From: Ruania alkalisoli | GTDB taxonomy: Bacteria; Actinomycetota; Actinomycetes; Actinomycetales; Beutenbergiaceae | Reading direction: 5' to 3' | Assembly: GCF_014960965.1 (NCBI RefSeq) | Contig: NZ_CP063169.1 | Span: 467,581 to 531,580 of the forward strand | DNA: 64,000 nt | In this document: positions 17,950 through 26,392 of the stretch, in pieces | Layout: each line of letters starts with the position of its first letter | Numbering within the stretch: the stretch's first letter is position 1 | Program-made: the position numbers and the translations under genes | Notes under the pieces: model-generated | The model's database searches: none | What the model saw: only the letters and a program-made list of their open reading frames with translations | Told to the model about the DNA's origin: nothing

Positions 17950-19062
17950 TCACCGGTTGCTGGCTCGGCGCGTACCACCCTGACTCGGATCCGTCGAGCC
18001 CCGCACGATCAGCTCCGGCTGGAACATCACCTGCTGGTGGGAGTGCCCCACACCCGGATCGATCTCCTCCAGTAGCAGTTCGGCCGCCCGGCGGCCGAAC
18101 TCGTGCTTGGGACGGCGGACCGAGGTGAGGGCTGGAGCCAGGACGGAGGCGAACTCCACGTCGTCGTACCCGATCAGCGCCACGTCCTCGGGAACGCGTA
18201 GGCCGCGGGCGTGCAAACCGCGCAGCGCACCCAGGGCGACCAGATCGTTCACGCACATGATTGCCGTCGGGGGCTGTTGCTCGCTCATCAGCAGGCCCAC
18301 GGCATGCTCGCCCTCGCTGGCGACCAGCGCCGGGACGACCACCTCTTCCACGAGATCGCCGACGTCCAACCCTGCCCGAGCCACGGCCTGGTGCAGGCCG
18401 CGCCGCCGATCGGCTGCCTGTTGGATGTGCTCGGGGCCGTTGATGAGGGCGATGCGGCGGTGGCCCTGCTCCAACAGGTGGTGCGCCGCCATCGCCGCCC
18501 CTTTGACATCGTCCACCGCCACCGAGCAGCGACCCGCATCGGGGCTGGGCTGGTCCAGCAGGACGACGGGCGTACCGCGCGAGCGGACGCCGTCAACCTG
18601 AGCGAGATTTGTCGTCGACGGGGCGATCAGGATCCCGCTCACACCGTGCTCCTCCAGCTGGGCCAGCTGGCGTTCCTCCGTCTGCGGATCCCGGTCAGAA
18701 CTGCACAGCATCAGCACGAACCCCGCCTCGGCCATCCGCTGCTCGACACCTTTGGCGACCGCAGTGAAGTACGGCCCGACGATGTCCAGCACCAGCAGCC
18801 CCACGGTCTGTGACCGTCCCATCCGGAGCTGCCGTGCGGAAGCGTTCCGCACGAAGCCCATCTCCCGCATCACAGCCTCGACCTTCTCGCGCGTGGCCGG
18901 TGCGACGAGGTCAGGGCGATTCAGGACGTTTGATACGGTGCCGACGGATACGCCTGCGCGGGCCGCGACGTGGCGGCTGTTCGGGCGTGCGTTGCCGTCC
19001 GGCCCGCGTGATCCCTGTCGTGGCATCGGTGGGTATCCCGTTCGTGGTCGTGGGGGATCCAT
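17950..19062 (-). CDS. LacI-family transcriptional regulator
   Basis: This 370-residue repressor has the LacI helix-turn-helix with hinge helix (SRHVAARAGVSVGTVSNVLNRPDLVAPATREKV, residues 29-61) and a periplasmic-binding-protein-like sugar domain (TVGLLVLDIVGPYFTAV onward). The HTH lies unusually far in, so the second ATG (19026) may be the true start. With the ATG at 19062, a half-operator (TGAAACG, read toward the gene) lies only a few bases upstream. The same element occurs before the Opp-type binding-protein gene, so control of that importer and of itself is a fair guess. It is followed by a sulfatase gene in convergent orientation. Confidence 0.9.
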   Translation of the reverse strand: MDPPRPRTGYPPMPRQGSRGPDGNARPNSRHVAARAGVSVGTVSNVLNRPDLVAPATREKVEAVMREMGFVRNASARQLRMGRSQTVGLLVLDIVGPYFTAVAKGVEQRMAEAGFVLMLCSSDRDPQTEERQLAQLEEHGVSGILIAPSTTNLAQVDGVRSRGTPVVLLDQPSPDAGRCSVAVDDVKGAAMAAHHLLEQGHRRIALINGPEHIQQAADRRRGLHQAVARAGLDVGDLVEEVVVPALVASEGEHAVGLLMSEQQPPTAIMCVNDLVALGALRGLHARGLRVPEDVALIGYDDVEFASVLAPALTSVRRPKHEFGRRAAELLLEEIDPGVGHSHQQVMFQPELIVRGSTDPSQGGTRRASNR

Positions 19063-19067
19063 CTTTG

Positions 19068-19079
19068 CACGTTTCAGAT
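19068..19079. promoter_or_regulatory. Half-operator ACGTTTCA before the LacI gene
   Basis: TGCACGTTTCA here shares ACGTTTCA with the complement of the palindrome at 8809-8820. It sits within 20 bp of the upstream LacI start candidate, as expected for autoregulation. Only one half is well conserved. Confidence 0.3.
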
Positions 19080-19123
19080 GGCGAGATCATCTGCATGCTA
19101 CCTACCCGGCCAACAAGTGCCGT

Positions 19124-21211
19124 TCAGCGCTCGGCAACCACGGCAGACCCGTGAGCGGGCACGTGCAACTCGCCGTCTACCTTCGTGTCCGTGGTCAGCT
19201 CGGTGCCAGACGCCGGGACGGTCACGACGCTGTCGGTGTGGTTGAGGACGAACAGGAAGCTGGAGTTGCCGCCGGTACGTCGCACCACCTCGACACCCCG
19301 TGGCACCGCAGCGACGGGTTCCACCCCCGCCTCGGCGAGCACCTGCTCCACCAGTGCGGCAGTCCCTGCCTCGTCCTGCCGCGTCGCGACATACCAGGCC
19401 GCACCCTCGCCGACCACGTTGCGGGTCACGGCAGGGCCGCCGGGCAGTGGGCCGTCGGTGAAACGCCGGAGCACCTCCGCGGTGGTGACCTCCACCCGCT
19501 CGGCCCACACGTCCGCCGTCGTGCCATCGTCCAGGGTGAGGCGCTCGCCCTCGAGCAACGGGAAGAACTCATCCGAGCTCGCCCCGAGCAACTCTCGGAA
19601 CGCGCCCGGGTAGCCGCCGAGGCGCACATGGTCGCGCTCGTCGACGATGCCGGAGAAGTAGGTGATCACCACGCTCGCGCCGCGTTCGGCGGCCGCCGCG
19701 ATCGCCGCGGCGTGCTCGTCGGTCACCAGGTACAGCGAGGGGACCAGCACCACGTCGTGGCCGTCCAGGTCCGCACCCGGGTGCACCACGTCCACCGTCA
19801 CGTTGCGGTACCAGAACTCGCGGTAGAGCGCCCGGATCCTGTCCCCGTAGGTGACGTCCACACTGGGGTGGGAGTCCAGCTCGATCGCCCACCATGCGTG
19901 GTAGTCGAAGAGCAACGCCACCCGTGCAGGTACACGAGTCCCGACGACGTCTCCCAGCGTCCCGAGCGCCTCACCCAGGCGCACGCTCTCCCGCCAGCCT
20001 GTCGACTCCCGGCCGGCGTGCGGGACGAGCGCGGAGTGGAACTTCTCCGCTCCGGCTTTGGACTGGCGGAACTGGAAGAACATCACCGAATCCGCTCCCC
20101 GCGCCACATGTGCCAGCGAGTTGCGGATCATCTCCCCGGGCCCCTTGGCGCGGTTGCGCGGCTGCCAGTTCACGGCGCCGGTGGAGTGTTCCATCAAGAT
20201 CCACGGCTTGCCGGCGGCCACTCCGCGGGTCATGTCGGCGGCCAGGGCCAGATCGATCTCCCGCTCCGGGTCGTCGGCGATCGTGTAATGGTCGGTGGCC
20301 ACCACGTCCACCTCGCGTGCCCACCGGTAGTAGTCCATCCACTTCGTGCTCAGGTTCACCATGAAGTTCGTGGTGGACGGCACGAGCGGGGTGATCGGGC
20401 GGACGGCGTCACGCAACTTCTTGTAGTACTCCAGCAGGGTGTCCGAGGAGAACCGCGCGAAGTCGAGCTGCTGGGTCGGGTTCGCGTAGGTCGGCGCTGC
20501 CAGCGGAGGCAGCACATCCTTGAACGCGCTGTAGCGCTGGGACCAGAACGCCGTGCCCCATGCCTCGTTGAGCCGGTCGATCGTGCGGTAGCGCCGCCGC
20601 AGCCAGGTACGGAAAGCCCGCTCAGCCGACTCGGAGAAGTCGTGCGGCACGTGGCAGCCGATCTCATTGTCGATGTGCCACAGGGCCAGGGCGGGATGCT
20701 CGGCATAGCGCTCCGCGATCGCCGTGGCCATCTTGACCGCGTAGTCCCGGTAGACGGGGGAGGAAGGGGCGTAGGACTGCCGGCCACCCTGATGCAGCAC
20801 AACGCCCTCAGCGGTGCGCGGCAGGATCTCCGGGTGGTTCGCCGTCAACCACGGCGGCGGAGAGGCGGTGGCCGTCGCCAGTGCTACCTTCACCCCCGCC
20901 GCCTGCAGCCGATCCATGATGTTGTCCAGCCAGGTCCAGTCGTAGCGGCCCTCGCGCGGCTCGATCGTGGCCCACGAGAAGATCGCCAGGCTGACGATGT
21001 TGACCCCGGCCTCGCGCATCAGCTCGATGTCCTCGAGCCGCACCTCCATCGGCCACTGCTCGGGGTTGTAGTCGCCACCGAAACCGAGCGCGCGCAGCCC
21101 GATGGGCCAGTCGGGGGTCGTGGGGGCCGGTGGTGTGGCCGGCTTCGGTTCAGGTTCAGGCGCGGGTTGAGACTCGGGTTGAGTCTCCGGGGCGGTGACG
21201 TCGTCGGCCAT
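19124..21211 (-). CDS. Beta-galactosidase (GH42)
   Basis: This 695-residue glycosidase has a GH42 TIM barrel (LGFGGDYNPEQWPMEVRLEDIELMREAGVN). The acid/base Glu lies in WHIDNEIGCH near residue 183 and the probable nucleophile Glu in ILMEHSTGAVNWQPRN near residue 340. Trimerisation (GLFDYHAWWAIELDS region) and C-terminal beta domains follow. No signal peptide is present, so it acts inside the cell on galactosides or possibly arabinopyranosides or fucosides. The first 33 residues are a Pro/Glu-rich tail (PEPEPKP) not found in most members. It lies between the LacI gene and the fucose operon, transcribed with neither by obvious coupling. Confidence 0.92.
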   Translation of the reverse strand: MADDVTAPETQPESQPAPEPEPKPATPPAPTTPDWPIGLRALGFGGDYNPEQWPMEVRLEDIELMREAGVNIVSLAIFSWATIEPREGRYDWTWLDNIMDRLQAAGVKVALATATASPPPWLTANHPEILPRTAEGVVLHQGGRQSYAPSSPVYRDYAVKMATAIAERYAEHPALALWHIDNEIGCHVPHDFSESAERAFRTWLRRRYRTIDRLNEAWGTAFWSQRYSAFKDVLPPLAAPTYANPTQQLDFARFSSDTLLEYYKKLRDAVRPITPLVPSTTNFMVNLSTKWMDYYRWAREVDVVATDHYTIADDPEREIDLALAADMTRGVAAGKPWILMEHSTGAVNWQPRNRAKGPGEMIRNSLAHVARGADSVMFFQFRQSKAGAEKFHSALVPHAGRESTGWRESVRLGEALGTLGDVVGTRVPARVALLFDYHAWWAIELDSHPSVDVTYGDRIRALYREFWYRNVTVDVVHPGADLDGHDVVLVPSLYLVTDEHAAAIAAAAERGASVVITYFSGIVDERDHVRLGGYPGAFRELLGASSDEFFPLLEGERLTLDDGTTADVWAERVEVTTAEVLRRFTDGPLPGGPAVTRNVVGEGAAWYVATRQDEAGTAALVEQVLAEAGVEPVAAVPRGVEVVRRTGGNSSFLFVLNHTDSVVTVPASGTELTTDTKVDGELHVPAHGSAVVAER

Positions 21212-21388
21212 GCCTCAGAGCGTATTGACCCCCCTGTAGGTCGGTCCAATCGCCGAGTTCGAGGAGCGACCGTGACCCAATCGTTGCCGGGTTGTGATCG
21301 CGATGCGATCTACCAGCGCCCCTGAAGGGCCACGATGGGCAGCAGGTCCGGGCGCCCGCCGCTCAGACCGGCGCAATGGGGCGTCACT

Positions 21389-21428
21389 GGGGTCGAGGTC
21401 GGCCTATCCCCTGTCGGACCTCGACCCC
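21389..21428. terminator. Hairpin terminator downstream of the fucose operon
   Basis: GGGGTCGAGGTC and GACCTCGACCCC form a perfect 12-bp stem with a 16-base loop, 68 bases past the aldo-keto reductase stop. The rest of the 284-bp spacer probably holds the GH42 promoter. Confidence 0.65.
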
Positions 21429-21495
21429 GCCTCGATTCTGAGGCAGCGGCGGGCGTACCTGGCCGGACCACGCGGCCTGAGCCTGCGATCCGGCC

Positions 21496-22464
21496 TCAGA
21501 GCCTGGCCTCACCCCATGCCGTGAATCCCGGCCGCGACCGCAGCGCCAGGTTCTCCTGCACCTCGACCGCGGTCTGCATCCCGAGCACCACCGAGGCCAC
21601 GCACTCCTGCCGCAGCGGGTACTCGACCGCCAGCTGCGGCAGTGTTGCCCCGTACTGCGCAGCAACCGCCGCGAGCTCACGCGCCCGGTCGAGCAGGGCA
21701 GCCGGGGCCGGCTCGTAGTCGAAGGTGGCGGACTCCGGAACCTGCGGGCGCGCGAGGATCCCGGAGTTGAAGACCCCCGCGAGCACCACCCGGCGCTCAC
21801 CCGCGGCGTCCCGCACCCGGTCGAAGCCGTCGTTGCGCAGCAGTGTGTACCGGCCGGCGAGCATCACGGTGTCGATGTCGTACCGCTCCAGCGCTACTGC
21901 CGCGGTCTCAGAGTCATTGGTACCGACGCCCACCGCCTTCACCACGCCCTGCTCACGCAGCTCCAGCAACGCCCGTACGCCCTGGTCGAGCGCATCCGGA
22001 TCGCCGCTGACTTCCGGGTCGTGCACCAGCGCGATGTCGATGTACCCCAACCCGGTGCGCTCCAGGCTCGAATCCAGCGAGCGCCGCACCGCGTCACGAT
22101 CGAACCCCCACTCACGGGTCAGATCTCCCGGGACCTCGAACATCTCATCGTCCTGCGGCAACGGCGGAACCCGGGGGACGAGCAATCGCCCGACCTTGGT
22201 CGAGACGACGAACTCCTCCCGGGGACGCCCCGCCAGCCCGGCCCCGAGGCGACGTTCGGACAGCCCCAGCCCGTAGTGCGGTGCGGTGTCGAAGTAGCGG
22301 ATCCCCAGTTCCCACGCGGCGTCCACGCACCGCTGTGAGGTCTCGTCGTCGATCGCCTGGTACAGATTGCCGAGGCCGGCGGCACCGAAGCCGATCTCCG
22401 TGAGCGCGAGACCTCCGCCGAGCTCACGTGTGCGCATCACTGAGCCTGCCGTCGGGCCGGTCAC
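21496..22464 (-). CDS. Aldo/keto reductase, probable L-fucose dehydrogenase
   Basis: This 322-residue reductase should oxidise L-fucose (or another 6-deoxy/aldose sugar) to its lactone with NAD(P). The TIM-barrel AKR features are clear: GFGAAGLGNLYQ, RYFDTAPHYGLGLSERRLG with catalytic Asp and Tyr, a Lys in VVSTKVGRLL, and His in DIALVHDPE. This D-threo-aldose/L-fucose dehydrogenase subgroup carries VPRVPP-type inserts. The neighbours encode fuconate dehydratase, a keto-deoxy-fuconate dehydrogenase and an acylpyruvate hydrolase, which makes the first step of the non-phosphorylated L-fucose pathway the natural role. A GTG start overlaps the stop of the preceding SDR gene; an ATG nine codons on is an alternative. 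Confidence 0.85.
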   Translation of the reverse strand: MTGPTAGSVMRTRELGGGLALTEIGFGAAGLGNLYQAIDDETSQRCVDAAWELGIRYFDTAPHYGLGLSERRLGAGLAGRPREEFVVSTKVGRLLVPRVPPLPQDDEMFEVPGDLTREWGFDRDAVRRSLDSSLERTGLGYIDIALVHDPEVSGDPDALDQGVRALLELREQGVVKAVGVGTNDSETAAVALERYDIDTVMLAGRYTLLRNDGFDRVRDAAGERRVVLAGVFNSGILARPQVPESATFDYEPAPAALLDRARELAAVAAQYGATLPQLAVEYPLRQECVASVVLGMQTAVEVQENLALRSRPGFTAWGEARL

Positions 22465-23234
22465 TGGGGCCGCAGCCGCAACTCGTGCATGCCGCCGTCC
22501 ACGGCCAGGCTCACCCCGACTGTTGAATGACTGTGCGGATTCGCCAGATACGCGACGGCGTCCGCCACCTCCACCGGGTCCACCAGCCGGCCGTGGGGTT
22601 GCCGCGCCCGCAGCGCCGCTCGCTCGGCCTCAGGATCATCGGCGGCGTCGAGCAGCCTGCCGATCCACGGGGTGTCCGCGGTGCCCGGACTCACGCAGTT
22701 GACACGGATGCCCTCACGCACATGATCGGCGGCCATCGCTCGCGTCAGGGCCAGCACCGCGCCCTTGGATGCGCTGTACAACGCTCGCTGCGGCAACCCG
22801 GCGGTGGCGGCGATGGAACTGGTGTTCACGATCGCGGCATGCTCGGAGGCGCGCAGGTGCGGCAGGCAGGCGCGGCTCACCCGCGCGATTCCGATCACGT
22901 TCACGTCCAGCACCCGTGCCCACTCGGCGTCGTCGTTGCCGGCCACGTCGCCCTGGGCACCGATTCCGGCGTTGTTGACGAGGATGTCGATCCCGCCGCA
23001 GGTGGCCACCACCTGCTCGACGGCGGAGCTCACCCCCGCACTGTCCGTCACGTCCGCGCGCACGCCCAGGACGCCGTCGGGCAGCCCCATGACGGGAGCC
23101 GGGGCGCCCTCGGGGAGATCCCGGTCCAGGACGACCACGCGGGCGCCATCGGAGTGCAAACGGGAGGCGACGGCGGCGCCGATGCCGGAGGCACCGCCGG
23201 TGACGACGGCCACCAAGCCGTCGAACGCGCCCAT
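22461..23234 (-). CDS. SDR dehydrogenase, probable 2-keto-3-deoxy-L-fuconate dehydrogenase
   Basis: This 257-residue classical short-chain dehydrogenase has TGGASGIGAAVA at residues 11-22 for NAD(P), NNAGIG near 83, a catalytic Ser region (NTSSIAATAG) and YSASKGAVLALT with Tyr and Lys near 148-152. In the L-fucose pathway it would oxidise C4 of 2-keto-3-deoxy-L-fuconate to the 2,4-diketo acid. The next enzyme upstream in the operon cleaves such a product. The ATG shares a base with the preceding stop (TGATG), so longer open frames upstream are not the start. SDR specificity is assigned by context only. Confidence 0.85.
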   Translation of the reverse strand: MGAFDGLVAVVTGGASGIGAAVASRLHSDGARVVVLDRDLPEGAPAPVMGLPDGVLGVRADVTDSAGVSSAVEQVVATCGGIDILVNNAGIGAQGDVAGNDDAEWARVLDVNVIGIARVSRACLPHLRASEHAAIVNTSSIAATAGLPQRALYSASKGAVLALTRAMAADHVREGIRVNCVSPGTADTPWIGRLLDAADDPEAERAALRARQPHGRLVDPVEVADAVAYLANPHSHSTVGVSLAVDGGMHELRLRPQ

Positions 23235-24097
23235 CAGGAAGCTCCCAACGGGGCTGACATGACGGTGCGCTGACGTCCCAGGCCCTCGATCTCCACCTCG
23301 ACCACGTCCCCGGCGCCCAGGTACGGGAAGCGGCCCGAGAGCGCGACGCCCTGGGGGGTGCCGGTGAGGATGACGTCGCCCGGGTCGAGCGCCAGGTACT
23401 GGCTCAGGTGCCACACGATGTGGTCGACATCGAAGATCATGTCCGCCGTGGACGAATCCTGGCGTGGCTCACCGTTCACCCAGCTGCGCAGTGCCAGGTT
23501 CTTCGGGTCCACCTCGTCAGCGGTCACGAGCCACGGGCCGAGCGGGGAGAAGTCCGGCGCGCACTTGCCCTTGCTCCACTGGCCACCGGACTCGGCGAGC
23601 TGGAAGTCGCGCTCGGAGAGGTCGTCGGCGGTGACGAAGCCGGCGATGTGCTCACGCGCCTGTTCCGGGGAGTCGAGGTAGAGCGCGCGGGTGCCGATCA
23701 CGATGCCCAGCTCCACCTCCCAGTCGGTCTTGGTGGCCCGCCGCGGGATCGCCACAGGATCGTTGGGACCGGTCAGTGTGTTCGCCGCCTTGAAGAACAG
23801 GATCGGCACCTCCGGCGGCTCCGCCCCGGACTCGGCCGCGTGCGCGGCGTAGTTCTGGCCGATGCACAGGATCGAACCCGCGCGAGCGATCGAGGAACCC
23901 ACCCGCAGGTCAGCGGAACCCTCAAGCACGGGAAGGGTGCTGCCGCCTGCCGCCTGCCGGATCTTTGCCAGCGAGTCCGGCCCCAGGTGCTCTCCGGTGA
24001 TGTCGGGCACGACTGAACGCAGGTCGAACGCGGTGCCGGACTCGTCGATCAGCACCGGGATTTCCTCGCCGGGTGCTCCGAGGCGTGCGAGCTTCAT
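23234..24097 (-). CDS. Fumarylacetoacetase-family hydrolase, probable 2,4-diketo-3-deoxy-L-fuconate hydrolase
   Basis: This 287-residue FAH-family enzyme hydrolyses a C-C bond in a 2,4-diketo acid, here probably giving pyruvate and L-lactate at the end of L-fucose oxidation. The family core is complete: [32 protein letters not shown], then the metal-binding acidic residues in [10 protein letters not shown] and [13 protein letters not shown], and [12 protein letters not shown] near the C-terminus. It is the first gene of the minus-strand fucose operon and has a strong ribosome binding site (GGAGGACCC). It is divergent from the fuconate dehydratase gene across an 81-bp promoter spacer. Confidence 0.88.
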   Translation of the reverse strand: MKLARLGAPGEEIPVLIDESGTAFDLRSVVPDITGEHLGPDSLAKIRQAAGGSTLPVLEGSADLRVGSSIARAGSILCIGQNYAAHAAESGAEPPEVPILFFKAANTLTGPNDPVAIPRRATKTDWEVELGIVIGTRALYLDSPEQAREHIAGFVTADDLSERDFQLAESGGQWSKGKCAPDFSPLGPWLVTADEVDPKNLALRSWVNGEPRQDSSTADMIFDVDHIVWHLSQYLALDPGDVILTGTPQGVALSGRFPYLGAGDVVEVEIEGLGRQRTVMSAPLGAS

Positions 24098-24122
24098 GGG
24101 TCCTCCACTAGTGACTGGCGCA

Positions 24123-24152
24123 TTGACCAGGCAAACATCCGATGTCTAGGCT
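24123..24152 (+). promoter_or_regulatory. Promoter of the fuconate dehydratase gene with an embedded operator
   Basis: TTGACC (24123-24128) and TAGGCT (24147-24152) are spaced 18 bp apart. Between them lies ACATCCGATGT (24135-24145), a perfect odd-length palindrome well placed for the FadR-type regulator encoded at 25515. It also lies upstream of the divergent operon. Confidence 0.5.
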
Positions 24153-24178
24153 CACCACCGTATCCACGGGAGGCAGCC

Positions 24179-25474
24179 ATGAGCAAGATCGTCGCCATCG
24201 ACGTCACCGACATCCGATTCCCCACGTCCACCCAGCTGGACGGATCCGACGCGATGAACCCTGACCCTGACTACTCGGCCGCCTACCTGCGTGTCGACAC
24301 GAGCGACACCGGCGACACCGGCGACACTGGCGAGTCCGGCTACGGCTTCGTGTTCACCATCGGGCGCGGCAACGACGTGCAGGCGGGTGCGGTGCGGGCG
24401 CTCGCCGATCGGCTGATCGGCCGTGACGTCGACGAGCTTCTCGCCGATCTCGGCGGCGTGTGGCGCGAGCTCGTCTACGACTCCCAGTGGCGCTGGCTCG
24501 GCCCGGAGAAGGGTGTCGCGCACATGGCGGTCGGGGCGGTCGTCAATGCCCTGTGGGACCTGCGCGCCAAGCGCGCCGGGATGCCGCTGTGGCAGCTCCT
24601 GGCGAGCCTGAGCCCGGAAGAGATCGTCGATCTTGTCGACTTCCGGTATCTCACCGACGCACTGACCCGTGCGGAGGCGCTGGAGATCCTCACTGTCGCC
24701 CAGGCAGGGCGCGCCGAGCGGGAGGCGACACTTCTCGCCGAGGGTTACCCCGCCTACACCACCACCCCCGGCTGGCTCGGCTACTCCGACGAGAAGCTCG
24801 AGCGGCTCAGCAAGGAGGCCGTGGCGGACGGGTTCGCCCAGATCAAGCTGAAGGTCGGAGGCGACCTCGCGGACGACCGGCGCCGCCTACGGATCGCACG
24901 GGACGCCGTCGGGCCGGACATCCGGATCGCCATCGACGCGAACCAGCGGTGGGATGTGGCCGAGGCGATCGACTGGGTGAACGCGCTCGCCGAGTTCGAC
25001 ATCGCCTGGATCGAGGAGCCCACCAGCCCCGACGATGTGCTCGCCCACGCGGCCATCTCGCGCGGGGTGGCGCCGATCCCGGTGGCGACCGGGGAGCACG
25101 CCGCGAACCGGGTGATGTTCAAGCAGCTGCTCCAAGCCGGGGGTGCGCAGGTGGTGCAGATCGACGCCACCCGCGTGGCCGGGGTGAACGAGAACATCGC
25201 GATTCTGCTGCTCGCTGCGAAGTTCGGGGTGCGGGTCTGCCCCCACGCCGGCGGGGTGGGGCTGTGCGAGGCTGTCCAGCACCTGTCGATGTTCGACTAC
25301 GTGGCGGTCTCCGGCACACGCGAGGACCGGATGATCGAGTTCGTCGACCATCTCCACGAACACTTCGTCGATCCGGTGCGTGTGACAGGTGGGGCGTTCC
25401 AGGCGCCGCGGCTGCCGGGTGCGGGGATGCAGATGCACGAGGCGTCGGTGCGGGAGTACACCTGGGGCGGGTGA
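24179..25474 (+). CDS. L-fuconate dehydratase (enolase superfamily)
   Basis: This 431-residue enzyme should dehydrate L-fuconate to 2-keto-3-deoxy-L-fuconate. It matches the FucD subgroup along its length: [12 protein letters not shown], an FTIGRGND loop, [20 protein letters not shown], the K-x-K pair in IKLKVGGD near residue 222, and metal ligands in DANQRW near 253, IEEPTSPDD and ATGEHAANR. The catalytic His follows in [12 protein letters not shown] small Asp-Thr-Gly repeat (near residues 43-51) is an extra insert. The ribosome binding site is GGGAGG. It is divergent from the other fucose genes and followed by a FadR-type regulator. No lactonase gene is seen; that step can occur spontaneously. 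Confidence 0.92.
   Translation: MSKIVAIDVTDIRFPTSTQLDGSDAMNPDPDYSAAYLRVDTSDTGDTGDTGESGYGFVFTIGRGNDVQAGAVRALADRLIGRDVDELLADLGGVWRELVYDSQWRWLGPEKGVAHMAVGAVVNALWDLRAKRAGMPLWQLLASLSPEEIVDLVDFRYLTDALTRAEALEILTVAQAGRAEREATLLAEGYPAYTTTPGWLGYSDEKLERLSKEAVADGFAQIKLKVGGDLADDRRRLRIARDAVGPDIRIAIDANQRWDVAEAIDWVNALAEFDIAWIEEPTSPDDVLAHAAISRGVAPIPVATGEHAANRVMFKQLLQAGGAQVVQIDATRVAGVNENIAILLLAAKFGVRVCPHAGGVGLCEAVQHLSMFDYVAVSGTREDRMIEFVDHLHEHFVDPVRVTGGAFQAPRLPGAGMQMHEASVREYTWGG
24305..24331 (+). repeat. Triple 9-bp tandem repeat in the fuconate dehydratase gene
   Basis: Three copies of GACACCGGC (the last with one change) encode Asp-Thr-Gly three times in a surface loop near the N-terminus. This is a second in-frame 9-mer array in the window. 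Confidence 0.8.
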
Positions 25475-25503
25475 GGCCGATGGTCCACTCCGGTGCGAAA
25501 AGA

Positions 25504-25514
25504 TAGGATGACTC
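25504..25514 (+). promoter_or_regulatory. -10 element of a probable leaderless promoter for the FadR-type gene
   Basis: TAGGAT (25504-25509) ends five bases before the GTG start at 25515, leaving no room for a leader or a Shine-Dalgarno sequence. The message probably begins at the start codon. Confidence 0.45.
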
Positions 25515-26201
25515 GTGGCTGTCACCGATACTGCGATCGAGACCATCAAGGCGATGATCGTGTCCGGCGAACTCAAGCCGGGGCAGCGATTGCCCCCGGA
25601 GAAGGAGCTCAGTGAGAGGCTCGGCCTCTCCCGGAACTCGCTGCGCGAGGCAGTCAAGTCCTTGGAGTTGATCCGGGTACTGGATGTGCGCCGCGGTGAC
25701 GGGACGTACGTGACGTCGCTCGAACCGGGGTTGCTGCTGGAAGCGATGAGCTTCGTGGTGGACCTGCACCAGGACGACTCGGTGCTGGAGATCTTCGAGG
25801 TGCGGCGGCTGCTGGAACCGCATGCCGCTGCGCTCGCAGCCGCAAGGATCGGGGCGGCGGAGCTGGACGCGCTCGCGGCGGAGCTGGACGCACTACCGGC
25901 CGAGCCCACGGTCGAGGAACTGGTGGACCATGATGTGCGCTTTCACGCCGCCATCACCGCAGCCGGTGGCAACACCTACCTCGCGAGCCTGCTCGACTCC
26001 CTCACCAGCGCCACGGTGCGGGCGCGGGTATGGCGCGGGATCACTCAGGACGGCGTGACTGACCGCACCCTCGCCGAGCACCGGGCGATCCTGGATGCGT
26101 TGCGGCGGCGGGATGCGGAGATGGTGCGGGCCGCCCTCACCGTGCACATCGGGGGAGTGGAGGCGTGGCTGCGGAGGGCGACCGAACCAGACCTGCCCTG
26201 A
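25515..26201 (+). CDS. FadR/GntR-family regulator of the fucose genes
   Basis: This 228-residue regulator has an N-terminal winged helix (ETIKAMIVSGELKPGQRLPPEKELSERLGLSRNSLREAV, residues 8-46) and a helical FCD effector domain (EIFEVRRLLEPHAAALAA from about residue 94; VDHDVRFHAAIT; LAEHRAILDAL with the metal-binding His pattern). It sits just after the fuconate dehydratase gene, and the palindrome in the fucose promoter is a good candidate operator. The effector is probably a fucose-derived acid; that is inference. The start is GTG. The gene converges on nagA. Confidence 0.9.
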   Translation: MAVTDTAIETIKAMIVSGELKPGQRLPPEKELSERLGLSRNSLREAVKSLELIRVLDVRRGDGTYVTSLEPGLLLEAMSFVVDLHQDDSVLEIFEVRRLLEPHAAALAAARIGAAELDALAAELDALPAEPTVEELVDHDVRFHAAITAAGGNTYLASLLDSLTSATVRARVWRGITQDGVTDRTLAEHRAILDALRRRDAEMVRAALTVHIGGVEAWLRRATEPDLP

Positions 26202-26209
26202 GAAAGGTG

Positions 26210-26392
26210 TCACTCGCATTCCGATGTGATCGCCCGCCCCTCCCGCCTGGGGTCGATGCGCTGAACGCCCCGGTTCACGAGGGCGCGCTCAGTGTCGCAG
26301 ACCGGCAAGATTTCGACACTCAAGCCACCCTCGTCGGGCGCTTGGAGGGTGGAGAGCCTGCGGCGACCGACCGCAGGGTCATACCCGGCCAC
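26210..26392 (-). pseudogene. Possible gamma-glutamyltransferase C-terminal fragment
   Basis: A 60-residue open frame begins with GTG directly after the nagA stop and contains EGGLSVEILPV and IDPRREGRAI. The DPRREG tail is typical of the last strand of gamma-glutamyltransferases. If real, it is a scrap of a larger lost gene, since the other 500 residues are absent. It may also be a chance frame in the 191-bp gap between converging genes. Confidence 0.3.

Noticed and set aside
18210-18225. Isolated TGCAA pieces within coding genes
   Set aside because: They lack the second half-site and do not lie in promoters.
18752-21325. An 850-codon frame opposite the GH42 gene and the start of the LacI gene
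   Set aside because: It spans two well-identified genes and an intergenic region and has His/Arg/Val-rich content without domains.
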